Source: Falsiroseomonas oleicola (GTDB lineage Bacteria; Pseudomonadota; Alphaproteobacteria; Acetobacterales; Acetobacteraceae). Taken from it: a stretch of DNA of 64,000 nucleotides. Shown here in pieces: positions 48,103 through 55,625 of this stretch. The position numbers and the translations under genes are program-made. The DNA lies in NCBI RefSeq assembly GCF_019029495.1, contig NZ_JAERQM010000005.1:186001-250000 (forward strand), written 5' to 3'. Positions within the stretch are counted from its first letter, which is position 1. Every line of letters begins with the position of its first letter. The notes under the pieces were generated by a model. It did no database searches and was not told the DNA's origin. It was given only the letters and a program-made list of their open reading frames with translations.

Positions 48103-49389
48103 TCAATGTTGTATGGGCGGTTCCGGCGGACGCACCGAGAGGCGGTCGATGCGCAGGCCGCGGCGTTCCATCACCCGCAGCGTGAAGCCCTCGACGGTGA
48201 TCTCGGCGCCGACCTTGGGAATGCCCCGATGGCGCGCCACGGCCAGGCCGCCGATGGTCGCGGCCTCATCCTCCGGCAGTTCCCAGCCCAGCTCGCGGTT
48301 GATGTCGCGCACGCGGACATCGCCGCGCACCTCCACCTGCCCCTCCTGCGCCAGGTCGCCGAGGATGGCCTCGCCGCGCTCCGCGATCTGGCCGACCACC
48401 ACTTCCATGATGTCCTCCAGCGTCACGATGCCCTTCAGCGAGCCGTATTCGTCGAGCACCATGGCCATCTTGATCGGCGCCTTGCGGAAATCCTGAAGCT
48501 GTTCCCGCAGCGGGCGGCTTTCGATGACCAGCGTGGCCGGATGGGCCACGGCGCGCAGGTCCATCCGCGCCCGGTCATCGCCCGCCGCATGCAGGGCGCG
48601 CAGCACGTCGCGGGCATGCACCACGCCCAGGATTTCCTCGCCCGCCCCCAGCAGCGGAAAGCGGCTGTGGCCCGAGGCCAGTACCTTGGCCAGAAGCTGC
48701 TCCGGCGGTTCGGCCGCATTCAGGCTGGTGACGCGGGAACGGTGGGTCATCACGTCGCGCATGACCATGTCATCCAGCGCCAGCACGCCGCGCAGCATGC
48801 TGCGTTCCTGGCGCGCGGCGAGGTCGGCGGAGCCCTGGTGGCCCATGCCATGCAGGTCGATCGCGCCGAGCAATTCGTCTTCCGTGATGCCCGGCTTCTC
48901 GACCTCCGGCGGGCGGCCGCCGAAGACGCGCAGGGTGAAGCGGACCAGCAGGTTCACCACATCGGCGACCGGCCCCAGCAGCCGCATGGTGCCGGACAGC
49001 ACGGGCACGACGCGCAAGGCCGCCGTGTCCGGGCTGCGCAGGGCGAGGGTCTTCGGCAGGACCTCGGAGAACACCACCAGCAGGGCGGTCATGACGAGGG
49101 AGGCATAGGCGACGCCGCCTTCCCCGAACCAGGAAATCAGCAGGGCGGAGGCCAGCGCCGTGGCTGTGGTATTGACCAGGTTGTTGCCGACCAGGATGGC
49201 GGCGACCACGCGGTCCTTGCGCTCGCTCAGCCGGCCGAGTGTCACCGCCTTGCGGTCGCCTTCCTTGGCGCGGCGGGTGACGAAGGCGCGGCTGGCAGCG
49301 GTGAAGGCGGTTTCGGTCCCGGAGAACAGCGCAGAGGCGCAGAGCAGGGCCAGGATGATGCCAAGCATCAACAGGCTGGTGCCATCCAT
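48103..49389 (-). CDS. CNNM/CorC-HlyC family membrane protein with CBS domains
   Basis: This 428-residue protein has an N-terminal CNNM (DUF21) membrane domain with about four hydrophobic helices (MLGIILALLCASALFSGTET; AAILVGNNLVNTTATALAS; LVVFSEVLPKTLALR), a CBS pair (MTHRSRVTSLNAAEPPEQLL; HPATLVIESRPLREQL followed by MAMVLDEYGSLKGIVTLEDI) and a C-terminal CorC_HlyC domain. Homologs are implicated in Mg/Co efflux and are sometimes called hemolysin C-like. Start 49389 is the first ATG next to the hydrophobic domain. It is divergent from puuD. Confidence 0.92.
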   Translation of the reverse strand: MDGTSLLMLGIILALLCASALFSGTETAFTAASRAFVTRRAKEGDRKAVTLGRLSERKDRVVAAILVGNNLVNTTATALASALLISWFGEGGVAYASLVMTALLVVFSEVLPKTLALRSPDTAALRVVPVLSGTMRLLGPVADVVNLLVRFTLRVFGGRPPEVEKPGITEDELLGAIDLHGMGHQGSADLAARQERSMLRGVLALDDMVMRDVMTHRSRVTSLNAAEPPEQLLAKVLASGHSRFPLLGAGEEILGVVHARDVLRALHAAGDDRARMDLRAVAHPATLVIESRPLREQLQDFRKAPIKMAMVLDEYGSLKGIVTLEDIMEVVVGQIAERGEAILGDLAQEGQVEVRGDVRVRDINRELGWELPEDEAATIGGLAVARHRGIPKVGAEITVEGFTLRVMERRGLRIDRLSVRPPEPPIQH

Positions 49390-49556
49390 CGCGCGTCGTC
49401 TCTCCGTATTGCCGGCCGGGATCGGCCGTTTGGGGAAGCTAGCACAGGTAAGCCGAATCGCGCAGGGCGGTGCTTGCGGCGGGGCCGGGCTGGCGTGAAT
49501 GTTGCTTTGCAATCGCGTGCCGCCGGAGCGTTCCGGGGCCAGGGGACTCGCACAAG

Positions 49557-50738
49557 ATGGACCTCGCCTACCTCGCCGAATGGGCGAACCTGCTGATCCG
49601 CTGGCTGCACCTGATCACCGGCATCGCCTGGATCGGCACCAGCTTCTATTTCATCGGCCTGGACAACCAGCTCGACGCCCCGCGGGACGGCAACCCCCTG
49701 GTGAAGGGGGAGCAGTGGTCGATCCATGGCGGCGGCTTCTACCACAAGCAGAAATACCTGAACGCGCCGGCCAGCCTGCCGGAGCGGCTGCACTGGTTCA
49801 AATGGGAGGCCTACTGGACCTGGATCAGCGGGTTCTCGCTGTTCATGCTGATCTACTGGGGCCAGGCCAGTACCTATCTGGTCGATCCGGCGGTGATGGA
49901 CCTGGCGCCGGGTGTGGCGGTGGCAATCTCGGCCACGATGCTGGTGGCGGGGTGGGTGGTCTATGACCTCGCCTGCCGCTCGAAATGGGGGGAGAACGAG
50001 GCGCTGCTCTCGGCCTTCGGGGTGGGGCTGCTGGTGGTCGCCGCCTTCGTCGCCTGCCATGTGTTTTCCGGCCGCGGCGCCTTTCTCCAGATCGGGGCGA
50101 TGACCGGGACGATCATGGTGGCGAATGTCGCCATGGTCATCATTCCGGGGCAGCGGAAGATGGTCGCCGCGATGCAGGCGGGGCAGGTGCCGGATGCGAA
50201 ATACGGCCGCTGGGGCAAGCAGCGCAGCGTCCACAACACCTATCTGACCCTGCCGGTGCTGTTCCTGATGATCAGCCCGCATTACCCGATGACCTGGGGC
50301 GCGCAATGGAACTGGGTGGTGCTGCTGGCCATCACCCTGGCGGGCGCGCTGGTGCGGCAGTTCTTCGTGCTGCGGCAATTCGGCCGCAACCCGGTGGCGC
50401 TGCCCATCGCGGCGGTGGCGGTGATCGGGCTGATGGCCTTCGCCCTGATGCCCGCGCGCGGCCCGGCGGGCGGGGAAGCGCCGGCCTTCGCCGAGGTGCA
50501 GGCCATCACCGCCGCGCGCTGCGCGAGCTGCCACGCGGCGCAGCCGACCCAGGAGGGTTTTGTCGAGGCGCCGAAGGGCGTGCGGCTGGATGAAGCCGGG
50601 CAGATCCGCCGCTGGGCGCAATCCATCCGCCAGCAGGTGGCGACGGAGGCCATGCCGCCCGGCAACCTGACGGAGATCACGGCGGAGGAGCGGGCGAAGC
50701 TGATCGCCTGGGTCGCCGCCGGGGCGCCGCGCGAATGA
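49557..50738 (+). CDS. puuD: Membrane urate hydroxylase PuuD with C-terminal cytochrome c
   Basis: PuuD is a membrane-bound urate oxidase that converts urate to 5-hydroxyisourate, passing electrons to a cytochrome c rather than making peroxide. The 393-residue protein has eight or nine hydrophobic helices in the N-terminal domain (RWLHLITGIAWIGTSFYFIG; HGGGFYHKQKY) and a C-terminal cytochrome c domain with heme motif CASCH (322-326) and a distal Met candidate in EAMPPG. Start ATG 49557 follows a weak Shine-Dalgarno. Its stop overlaps the uraH start by 4 bp, coupling the two steps. Confidence 0.95.
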   Translation: MDLAYLAEWANLLIRWLHLITGIAWIGTSFYFIGLDNQLDAPRDGNPLVKGEQWSIHGGGFYHKQKYLNAPASLPERLHWFKWEAYWTWISGFSLFMLIYWGQASTYLVDPAVMDLAPGVAVAISATMLVAGWVVYDLACRSKWGENEALLSAFGVGLLVVAAFVACHVFSGRGAFLQIGAMTGTIMVANVAMVIIPGQRKMVAAMQAGQVPDAKYGRWGKQRSVHNTYLTLPVLFLMISPHYPMTWGAQWNWVVLLAITLAGALVRQFFVLRQFGRNPVALPIAAVAVIGLMAFALMPARGPAGGEAPAFAEVQAITAARCASCHAAQPTQEGFVEAPKGVRLDEAGQIRRWAQSIRQQVATEAMPPGNLTEITAEERAKLIAWVAAGAPRE

Positions 50739-51073
50739 AGGCCTCCGCCCTGACCACCCATATCCTCGACACCGCCACCGGCCGCCCCGCCCAGGGCGTG
50801 ATGGTGGAACTGTTCCGGATCGGGGCGGGCGGCCCGGTGAAGGTCACGCAGGCCGTGACCAACGCCGATGGCCGCACCGATGCGCCGCTGCTGAATGCCG
50901 AAAGCTTCGTCGCCGGGCGCTACGAACTGCGCTTCCATATCGGCGCGCATTTCGGCGGGGCGGGTTTTCTCGACGTCGTGCCGATCGTGGTGACGCTGCG
51001 GGAAGGGCAGGGGCACTACCACGTGCCGCTGCTCTGCTCGCCCTGGTCCTATTCCACCTATCGCGGCAGTTGA
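50735..51073 (+). CDS. uraH: 5-hydroxyisourate hydrolase
   Basis: UraH (112 residues) is the transthyretin-like hydrolase that opens 5-hydroxyisourate to OHCU after PuuD. Conserved features are LTTHILDTATGRPAQGV (His9), the arginine/histidine region RYELRFHIGAHF, YHVPLLCSPWSYSTYRGS and the C-terminal signature YRGS. The next enzyme, OHCU decarboxylase, is not in the window. The ATG overlaps the puuD stop. Confidence 0.96.
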   Translation: MKASALTTHILDTATGRPAQGVMVELFRIGAGGPVKVTQAVTNADGRTDAPLLNAESFVAGRYELRFHIGAHFGGAGFLDVVPIVVTLREGQGHYHVPLLCSPWSYSTYRGS

Positions 51074-51142
51074 CCGCCGCCCGTCTTGCCCGCCGCCGCC
51101 GCAGAGGCCAGTTTCGCCGCTTCTGACAGGGATGAGACGCAA

Positions 51143-52117
51143 ATGGGCATCAAGGTCGCGGTCATCGGCGCGGGCACCATGGGGCATGCGCTGGCCCTGG
51201 TCTTCGCCCTGGGCGGGCATGAGGTGCGGCTGACCGACAGCAGCATGGCCACCCTCGACAAGGCCGGCGGGCTGATGGAGACGGCGCTGGAGACGCTGGT
51301 GGTGGCCGGCGAGGCACCGCGGGAGGCCGATGCCGACTGGCTGCACCACGCCGTCACGCGCCTGCCGGTGCTGGCCGAGGCGGTGGAGGAGGCGGACCTC
51401 ATCCTGGAAGCCATCATCGAACAGCCGGACGCCAAGCGCGCGCTGTTCGAGGAGCTGGACCGGCTGGCGCCGGAGGCCGCGATCATCGCCAGCAATACCA
51501 GCTACCTCGACCCCTTCCCGCTGATCCCGGAACGGCGCCAGGCGCGGGCCGTCATCATGCACTGGTACACGCCGCCCTATCTGGTCGATCTGGTGGACAT
51601 CGTCGGCGGCCCGGCCTGCGACCCGGCGGTGGTGCAGTTCGCCGCCGATTTCTGCCGCGCCATGGGCAAGCGCCCGGTGGTGATGCGCAAGTTCATCCCC
51701 GGCTACATCGCCAACCGCGTGCAATCCGCCATCGGGCTGGAAGTCCAGAAGCTGCTGGATGAGGGGATCGCGACGGCCGAGGAGATCGACACCGCGATCA
51801 TCGAGGGCATCTCGCTGCGCCTGCCGATCCTGGGCGTGCTGGCCAAGGCGGATTTCACCGGCCTCGCCTTCACTCAGACCAGCCTGCGCAACCGCATGTA
51901 CGAACCGCCGCCGGTGCGCGGGAAATGCGAGGCGGTGGATGCGATGGTGGCGCAGGGCCGCACCGGCGTGATGGCCGGCGCCGGCTTCTACGACTGGCCG
52001 GGCGAGACGGCGGATGTGCTGGAGGACCGGGACCGCCGGCTGCTCGCGCTGAAACGCGCGCTGCGGCAGATCGGCACGCTGGCGGGGCAGGGGCGGGACA
52101 AGGGAGAGGGCGCATGA
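51143..52117 (+). CDS. 3-hydroxyacyl-CoA dehydrogenase family protein
   Basis: This 324-residue protein has an N-terminal NAD-binding domain (VAVIGAGTMGHALALVFALGG) with LILEAIIEQPDAKRALFEEL and the catalytic-region segment IIASNTSYLDPFPL. HWYTPPYLVDLVDIV lies where true HCDHs have HFFNP. The C-terminal dimerisation domain (GYIANRVQSAIGLEVQKLLD) is typical. It oxidises a 3-hydroxyacyl-CoA or a related hydroxy acid; a lambda-crystallin-like or hydroxy-acid role is possible given the changed HFFNP motif. It is coupled to the following SDR gene by a 4-bp overlap. Confidence 0.88.
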   Translation: MGIKVAVIGAGTMGHALALVFALGGHEVRLTDSSMATLDKAGGLMETALETLVVAGEAPREADADWLHHAVTRLPVLAEAVEEADLILEAIIEQPDAKRALFEELDRLAPEAAIIASNTSYLDPFPLIPERRQARAVIMHWYTPPYLVDLVDIVGGPACDPAVVQFAADFCRAMGKRPVVMRKFIPGYIANRVQSAIGLEVQKLLDEGIATAEEIDTAIIEGISLRLPILGVLAKADFTGLAFTQTSLRNRMYEPPPVRGKCEAVDAMVAQGRTGVMAGAGFYDWPGETADVLEDRDRRLLALKRALRQIGTLAGQGRDKGEGA

Positions 52118-52878
52118 TCACCTATGATTTGCGGGGCAAGGCGGCGCTGGTGACCGGCGGCGCCTCCGGCATCGGGCTGGCCACCGCGACGCTGCTGGCG
52201 CGCAGCGGCTGCGATGTGGCGGTGAATTTTCTCGAAGGCGATGCGCGCGGGCCGGCTTCCGTCGCCGCGCTGCAGGCGGAGACCAATGCGCGCATCCTGG
52301 CCGCGCCGGGCAATGTCGGCGATGCGGCGGATGCGGAGCGGATGGTGCGACAGGCGGCCGCCGATCTCGGGCGGCTCGACTACCTGGTGAACAATGCCGG
52401 CACGCCCGGCACGCCGACCGCCATCGCGCCCCATGAATTCGACCGGCTGACGGAGGAGCTCTGGGACGCGGTGCTCGAGGTGAACCTTCGTGGCGTCTTC
52501 CGCTGCGCCAAGGCGGCCGGGCCGGCGCTGCGGGCGGCGGGGGGTGCCATGGTCAACATCGCCTCCATCGCCGGCATCAACTCCGCCGGCTCCTCCATGG
52601 CCTACGGCGCGACAAAGGCCGGCGTGATTTCATTGACGAAGAACCTGGCGCGCGGGCTGGCGCCGGAGGTGCGGGTGAACGCCGTGGCGCCGGGCGCGGT
52701 GGACAGCACCTGGATGATCGAATGGACCGAGGAACAGCGCCGTTCCTCGATCGAGGGCGCGCTGCTGAAGCGCCGCTGCACGCCGGAGGATCTGGCGGAG
52801 GTCATCGTCTTCCTGCTGGCCGGCGCCGCCATGGTCACGGGCCAGACGGTGGTGGTGGATGGCGGGCTGACGACCTGA
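52114..52878 (+). CDS. Short-chain dehydrogenase/reductase
   Basis: This 254-residue SDR has the cofactor motif VTGGASGIGLA, NNAG, and the catalytic Ser-Tyr-Lys (NIASIAGINS and YGATK). The C-terminal VTGQTVVVDGG is the classical ending. It is annotated in relatives as 3-oxoacyl-ACP reductase FabG-like, but substrate is uncertain. Coupling to the hydroxyacyl-CoA dehydrogenase suggests a shared oxidative pathway. Confidence 0.9.
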   Translation: MITYDLRGKAALVTGGASGIGLATATLLARSGCDVAVNFLEGDARGPASVAALQAETNARILAAPGNVGDAADAERMVRQAAADLGRLDYLVNNAGTPGTPTAIAPHEFDRLTEELWDAVLEVNLRGVFRCAKAAGPALRAAGGAMVNIASIAGINSAGSSMAYGATKAGVISLTKNLARGLAPEVRVNAVAPGAVDSTWMIEWTEEQRRSSIEGALLKRRCTPEDLAEVIVFLLAGAAMVTGQTVVVDGGLTT

Positions 52879-52911
52879 GTCGCGACCTCGTGAAGCGGGT
52901 CGGCTTGATAT

Positions 52912-52931
52912 ACTAAACTAAATGGTTCAGT
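52912..52931. promoter_or_regulatory. Operator-like imperfect inverted repeat upstream of the VOC pair
   Basis: ACTAAAC (52912-52918) faces GTTCAGT (52925-52931) across TAAATG, matching 6 of 7 positions as inverted arms. It sits in an AT-rich stretch (TTGATATACTAAACTAAATG) 29 bp before the VOC gene start and overlaps a promoter-like TATACT. This looks like an ArsR- or TetR-type operator, but no such regulator is adjacent. Confidence 0.5.
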
Positions 52932-52959
52932 GATGGGTGGCACTCAATGGAGGCCACCC

Positions 52960-53385
52960 ATGCCACGGATGATCTTCGTCAACCTGCCGGTCACCGACCT
53001 GCCGCGCGCCGTCGCCTTTCACGAGAAGGTCGGCGCCAGCAAAAACCCGCAATTCAGCGACGACACCGCCGCCTGCATGGTCTTCTCCGAGACCATCCAC
53101 GCCATGCTGCTGACCCATGACAAGTTCCGGCAGTTCACCAGCAAGCCCATTGTCGATGCCCACAAGGCCTGCGAGGTGCTGATCTGCCTGTCCGCCGACA
53201 GCCGGGCGGAGGTGGATGACCTGGTGCGCCGCGCCGCCGCCGCCGGCGGTGACGCAGATCCGCTGCCGGTGCAGGATCACGGCTTCATGTATGGCCGCAG
53301 CTACCAGGACCCGGACGGCCATATCTGGGAAGTGATGTGGATGGACATGGAAGCCGCCACCGAAGCGATGGGGAAGGGCGCATGA
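52960..53385 (+). CDS. VOC family (glyoxalase-like) protein
   Basis: This 141-residue protein has the beta-alpha-beta-beta-beta repeat of the vicinal-oxygen-chelate fold (MIFVNLPVTDLPRAVAFHEKVG; YGRSYQDPDGHIWEVMWMD). Members often follow an ArsR-type operator and act in detoxification or as lactoylglutathione-lyase relatives; metal dependence and substrate are not readable. Start ATG 52960 has GGAGG six bases upstream; an earlier in-frame ATG (52930) lies within the putative operator. It is coupled to a second VOC gene. Confidence 0.9.
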   Translation: MPRMIFVNLPVTDLPRAVAFHEKVGASKNPQFSDDTAACMVFSETIHAMLLTHDKFRQFTSKPIVDAHKACEVLICLSADSRAEVDDLVRRAAAAGGDADPLPVQDHGFMYGRSYQDPDGHIWEVMWMDMEAATEAMGKGA

Positions 53386-53855
53386 CCGGCATGACCCTGT
53401 GCCTGTGGTTCGACGGCCAGGCGGAGGCGGCGGCGAACCTCTACACCGCCATCTTCCGCGAGGGCGGCAAGCCGGCGGAGCTCGCCGGCCGCATGCGCCC
53501 GGCGCCGGAAGCGCCGGTGCTGACGGTGGAGTTCAGCCTGGATGGCCAGCGCTTCCTCGGCCTCAATGGCGGGCCGCATTACCGGCCGACGCCAGCCACG
53601 TCGCTGATCGTCGATTGCGCCGACCAGGCGCAGATCGACCATTTCTGGACCCGCCTTTCCGAAGGCGGCGCGACCAACCAATGCGGCTGGCTGACCGACC
53701 GCTACGGCTTTTCCTGGCAGATCGTGCCGGCTGAACTCGCCAGCATGATGCGCGACGCGGATGCGGCCCGGCGCGGCCGCGTGATGCAGGCGATGATGGG
53801 CATGACGAAGCTCGACCTCGCCGCGCTGCGCGCCGCGCGCGACGCCGCTCAATAG
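53382..53855 (+). CDS. PhnB-like VOC family protein
   Basis: This 157-residue protein belongs to the PhnB / 3-demethylubiquinone-methyltransferase-like VOC group: TLCLWFDGQAEAAANLYTAIF at the start, LTVEFSLDGQRFLGLNGGPH in the middle, and LTDRYGFSWQIVP at the end. The role of this group is mostly unknown despite the methyltransferase-like name. ATG 53382 overlaps the previous stop by 4 bp. Its 3' end overlaps the convergent RidA gene by 7 bp. Confidence 0.88.
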   Translation: MTGMTLCLWFDGQAEAAANLYTAIFREGGKPAELAGRMRPAPEAPVLTVEFSLDGQRFLGLNGGPHYRPTPATSLIVDCADQAQIDHFWTRLSEGGATNQCGWLTDRYGFSWQIVPAELASMMRDADAARRGRVMQAMMGMTKLDLAALRAARDAAQ

Positions 53856-54235
53856 ACCGCCGCGATGCACTCGATCTCCAGCAGGAATTCGGGAACCGGC
53901 AGCGCGGCGACGACGCAGGTGGTGCGGGCCGGCAGGGCGTCGGCGGGGAAGGCCTCGGCATAGAGGCGGTTCATCTCCGCCACGTCGCCTGCCCGCGTCA
54001 GCAGCACATTCGCCTTCAGGATGTTGCGCATGTCGCTGCCACCTTCCTCCAGCGCGCGTTGCAGATGGCCGAGGACGATGGCGAATTGCGCCGCGAAATC
54101 ATCCTTCGGCACGCCATCCGGCCCCATCGGCCCGATGCCGGAGACGTAGAGCGTCGGGCCGTGCCGGACGGAGATGGCGAAGGGTGGCCAGGCGCGGCCG
54201 GTGGCGGGCGGCATGAAGCGGCTGATCTCGGGCAT
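53849..54235 (-). CDS. RidA family protein
   Basis: This 128-residue protein has the chorismate-mutase-like RidA fold. Members hydrolyse reactive enamine/imine intermediates made by PLP enzymes. Visible blocks are LYVSGIGPMGPDGVPKDDFAAQ, DMRNILKANVLLT, and the C-terminal ARTTCVVAALPVPEFLLEIE with the conserved Arg. Start at 54235 excludes an unconserved extension. It is divergent from the amidohydrolase gene (77 bp), and RidA-like proteins often accompany purine or pyrimidine breakdown. Confidence 0.9.
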   Translation of the reverse strand: MPEISRFMPPATGRAWPPFAISVRHGPTLYVSGIGPMGPDGVPKDDFAAQFAIVLGHLQRALEEGGSDMRNILKANVLLTRAGDVAEMNRLYAEAFPADALPARTTCVVAALPVPEFLLEIECIAAVY

Positions 54236-54312
54236 GGCGACGGCTCTCCTGGCTGGACGGGGCCAGGAAGCGCGTTCCAACATGCCCTGGCAACAGCCCG
54301 AGGTCACATGAC

Positions 54313-55539
54313 ATGCCGCAGGTCGATACCGCCCGCTTCCTCAAGGACCTGCACGAGCTGCGAAAGATCGGCGCCTACAAGACCGGCGTGCACCGCCCGA
54401 CCTTCTCGCCGGAGGATATGGAAAGCCGACGCTGGCTGATGGAGCGCATGGCCGAATGCGGGCTGGAGCCGAGCATAGACGGCATCGGCAATGTCATCGG
54501 GCGGCATCCCGGGCCGGGGCCGAAGCTGCTGGTCGGCAGCCATATCGAAAGCCAGAACCAGGCCGGCTGGCTGGATGGCGCTCTGGGCGTGATGGCCGGC
54601 GTGGCGCTGGCGCGCAGCGGCCTGCCGGTGGATGTCATCGCCTTCGCCGATGAGGAAGGCCATTACGGCGGCTTCATCGGCAGCCGGTCCTTCATCGGCG
54701 AGCTGCCGGAGGATGAGATCGACCGCCTGTCCAACCGCTACCACGGCAAGCCGCTGCGCCAGGCGCTGCGCGAGGCCGGGCTGGAAGGCCTGCCGCGCAT
54801 CCAGCGCGAGCCCGACCGGCACAAGGGCTTTTTCGAACTGCATATCGAGCAGGGCACGCAGTTGGAATCCGCCGGCCAACAGGTCGGCGTGGTGACGGGC
54901 ATCGTCGCCATCTGGCAGTGGCGCATCACCATCGAGGGCATGCAGGACCATGCCGGCGGCACCACCATGGCCGAGCGCCGCGATGCCGGCCTGACCGCGG
55001 TGCGGCTGCTGGCCATGCTGGACGAACGCATGCCCTTCGCCTGCGGCCCGCGCAGCACCTGGACCTGCGGCCGTATCAGCCTCGACCCCGGCGCCGCCTC
55101 CATCATCCCCGGCAGCGCCGAGGTGCTGTTCCAGTTCCGCGACGTGGAACAGCCGATGCTCGACCGCATGGAGGCCTGCCTGCGCGCCTGCGTGCAGGAG
55201 GCCAATCGCCGCGAGCGCTGCACGGTGACACTGGAGGCGATGAGCCTGTCCAAGCCCGCGCTCTGCGACGACGCCATGCAGGCGGCGCTGGCCGCAGCGG
55301 CGGAAGACCTGGCGCCGGGCGCCTGGCGCCATATGCCGAGCGGGGCGGGGCATGACGCGCAATACATGGCAAAGGTGATGCCCGCCGCCATGCTGTTCTC
55401 CCCCTCCATCGCCGGCATCAGCCACCATTGGGCGGAGGATACGAAGGACGAGGACCTGGCGAAGTGCGTCGAGGTGCTGGCGGAAGGCGCGGCGCGGTAT
55501 CTGGGAAACAACCCGCCAGTGGGATGTGGGGGCACTTGA
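54313..55539 (+). CDS. M20 family allantoate amidohydrolase / N-carbamoyl amino acid hydrolase
   Basis: This 408-residue binuclear-metal hydrolase belongs to the allantoate amidohydrolase/beta-ureidopropionase/N-carbamoylase group of M20. Metal ligand candidates are His in VGSHIESQ, Asp in GWLDGALG, Glu in FADEEGHYGG and His in LHIEQG, and near the end SGAGHDAQYMA. Its GSHIES and EEGHYGG differ from the more usual GSHxD and EEGxRF. Proximity to puuD-uraH suggests ureide hydrolysis in purine catabolism, but allantoinase and OHCU decarboxylase are not in the window and another carbamoylated substrate is possible. Confidence 0.88.
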   Translation: MPQVDTARFLKDLHELRKIGAYKTGVHRPTFSPEDMESRRWLMERMAECGLEPSIDGIGNVIGRHPGPGPKLLVGSHIESQNQAGWLDGALGVMAGVALARSGLPVDVIAFADEEGHYGGFIGSRSFIGELPEDEIDRLSNRYHGKPLRQALREAGLEGLPRIQREPDRHKGFFELHIEQGTQLESAGQQVGVVTGIVAIWQWRITIEGMQDHAGGTTMAERRDAGLTAVRLLAMLDERMPFACGPRSTWTCGRISLDPGAASIIPGSAEVLFQFRDVEQPMLDRMEACLRACVQEANRRERCTVTLEAMSLSKPALCDDAMQAALAAAAEDLAPGAWRHMPSGAGHDAQYMAKVMPAAMLFSPSIAGISHHWAEDTKDEDLAKCVEVLAEGAARYLGNNPPVGCGGT

Positions 55540-55585
55540 ACTCCCTCTCCCCCCGACGGGGGGAGAGGGCCGGGGTGAGGGGGGC
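55540..55585. repeat. REP-like palindromic element, copy B
   Basis: A 46-bp element directly after the amidohydrolase stop, the same as the one at 32820-32864 apart from one extra G in the second arm. Core: CCCTCTCCCCCC facing GGGGGGAGAGGG around CGAC. It lies between convergent genes. Confidence 0.75.
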
Positions 55586-55620
55586 TCCTCGGGATAATGC
55601 GAGGCCAAGACCCCTCACCC
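55573..55620. terminator. Bidirectional hairpin between convergent genes
   Basis: GGGTGAGGGG (55573-55582) and CCCCTCACCC (55611-55620) form a perfect 10-bp inverted repeat around a 28-nt loop, in the 86-bp gap between the amidohydrolase and alpha/beta-hydrolase 3' ends. It overlaps the REP-like element. A role as a shared transcription terminator is inferred from position; T tracts are lacking. Confidence 0.5.
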
Positions 55621-55625
55621 GCCCC

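Noticed and set aside
45534-48185. 883-codon open frame on the plus strand
   Set aside because: It is antisense to the unknown periplasmic protein, the FAD monooxygenase and the racemase-fold gene; low-complexity and without motifs.
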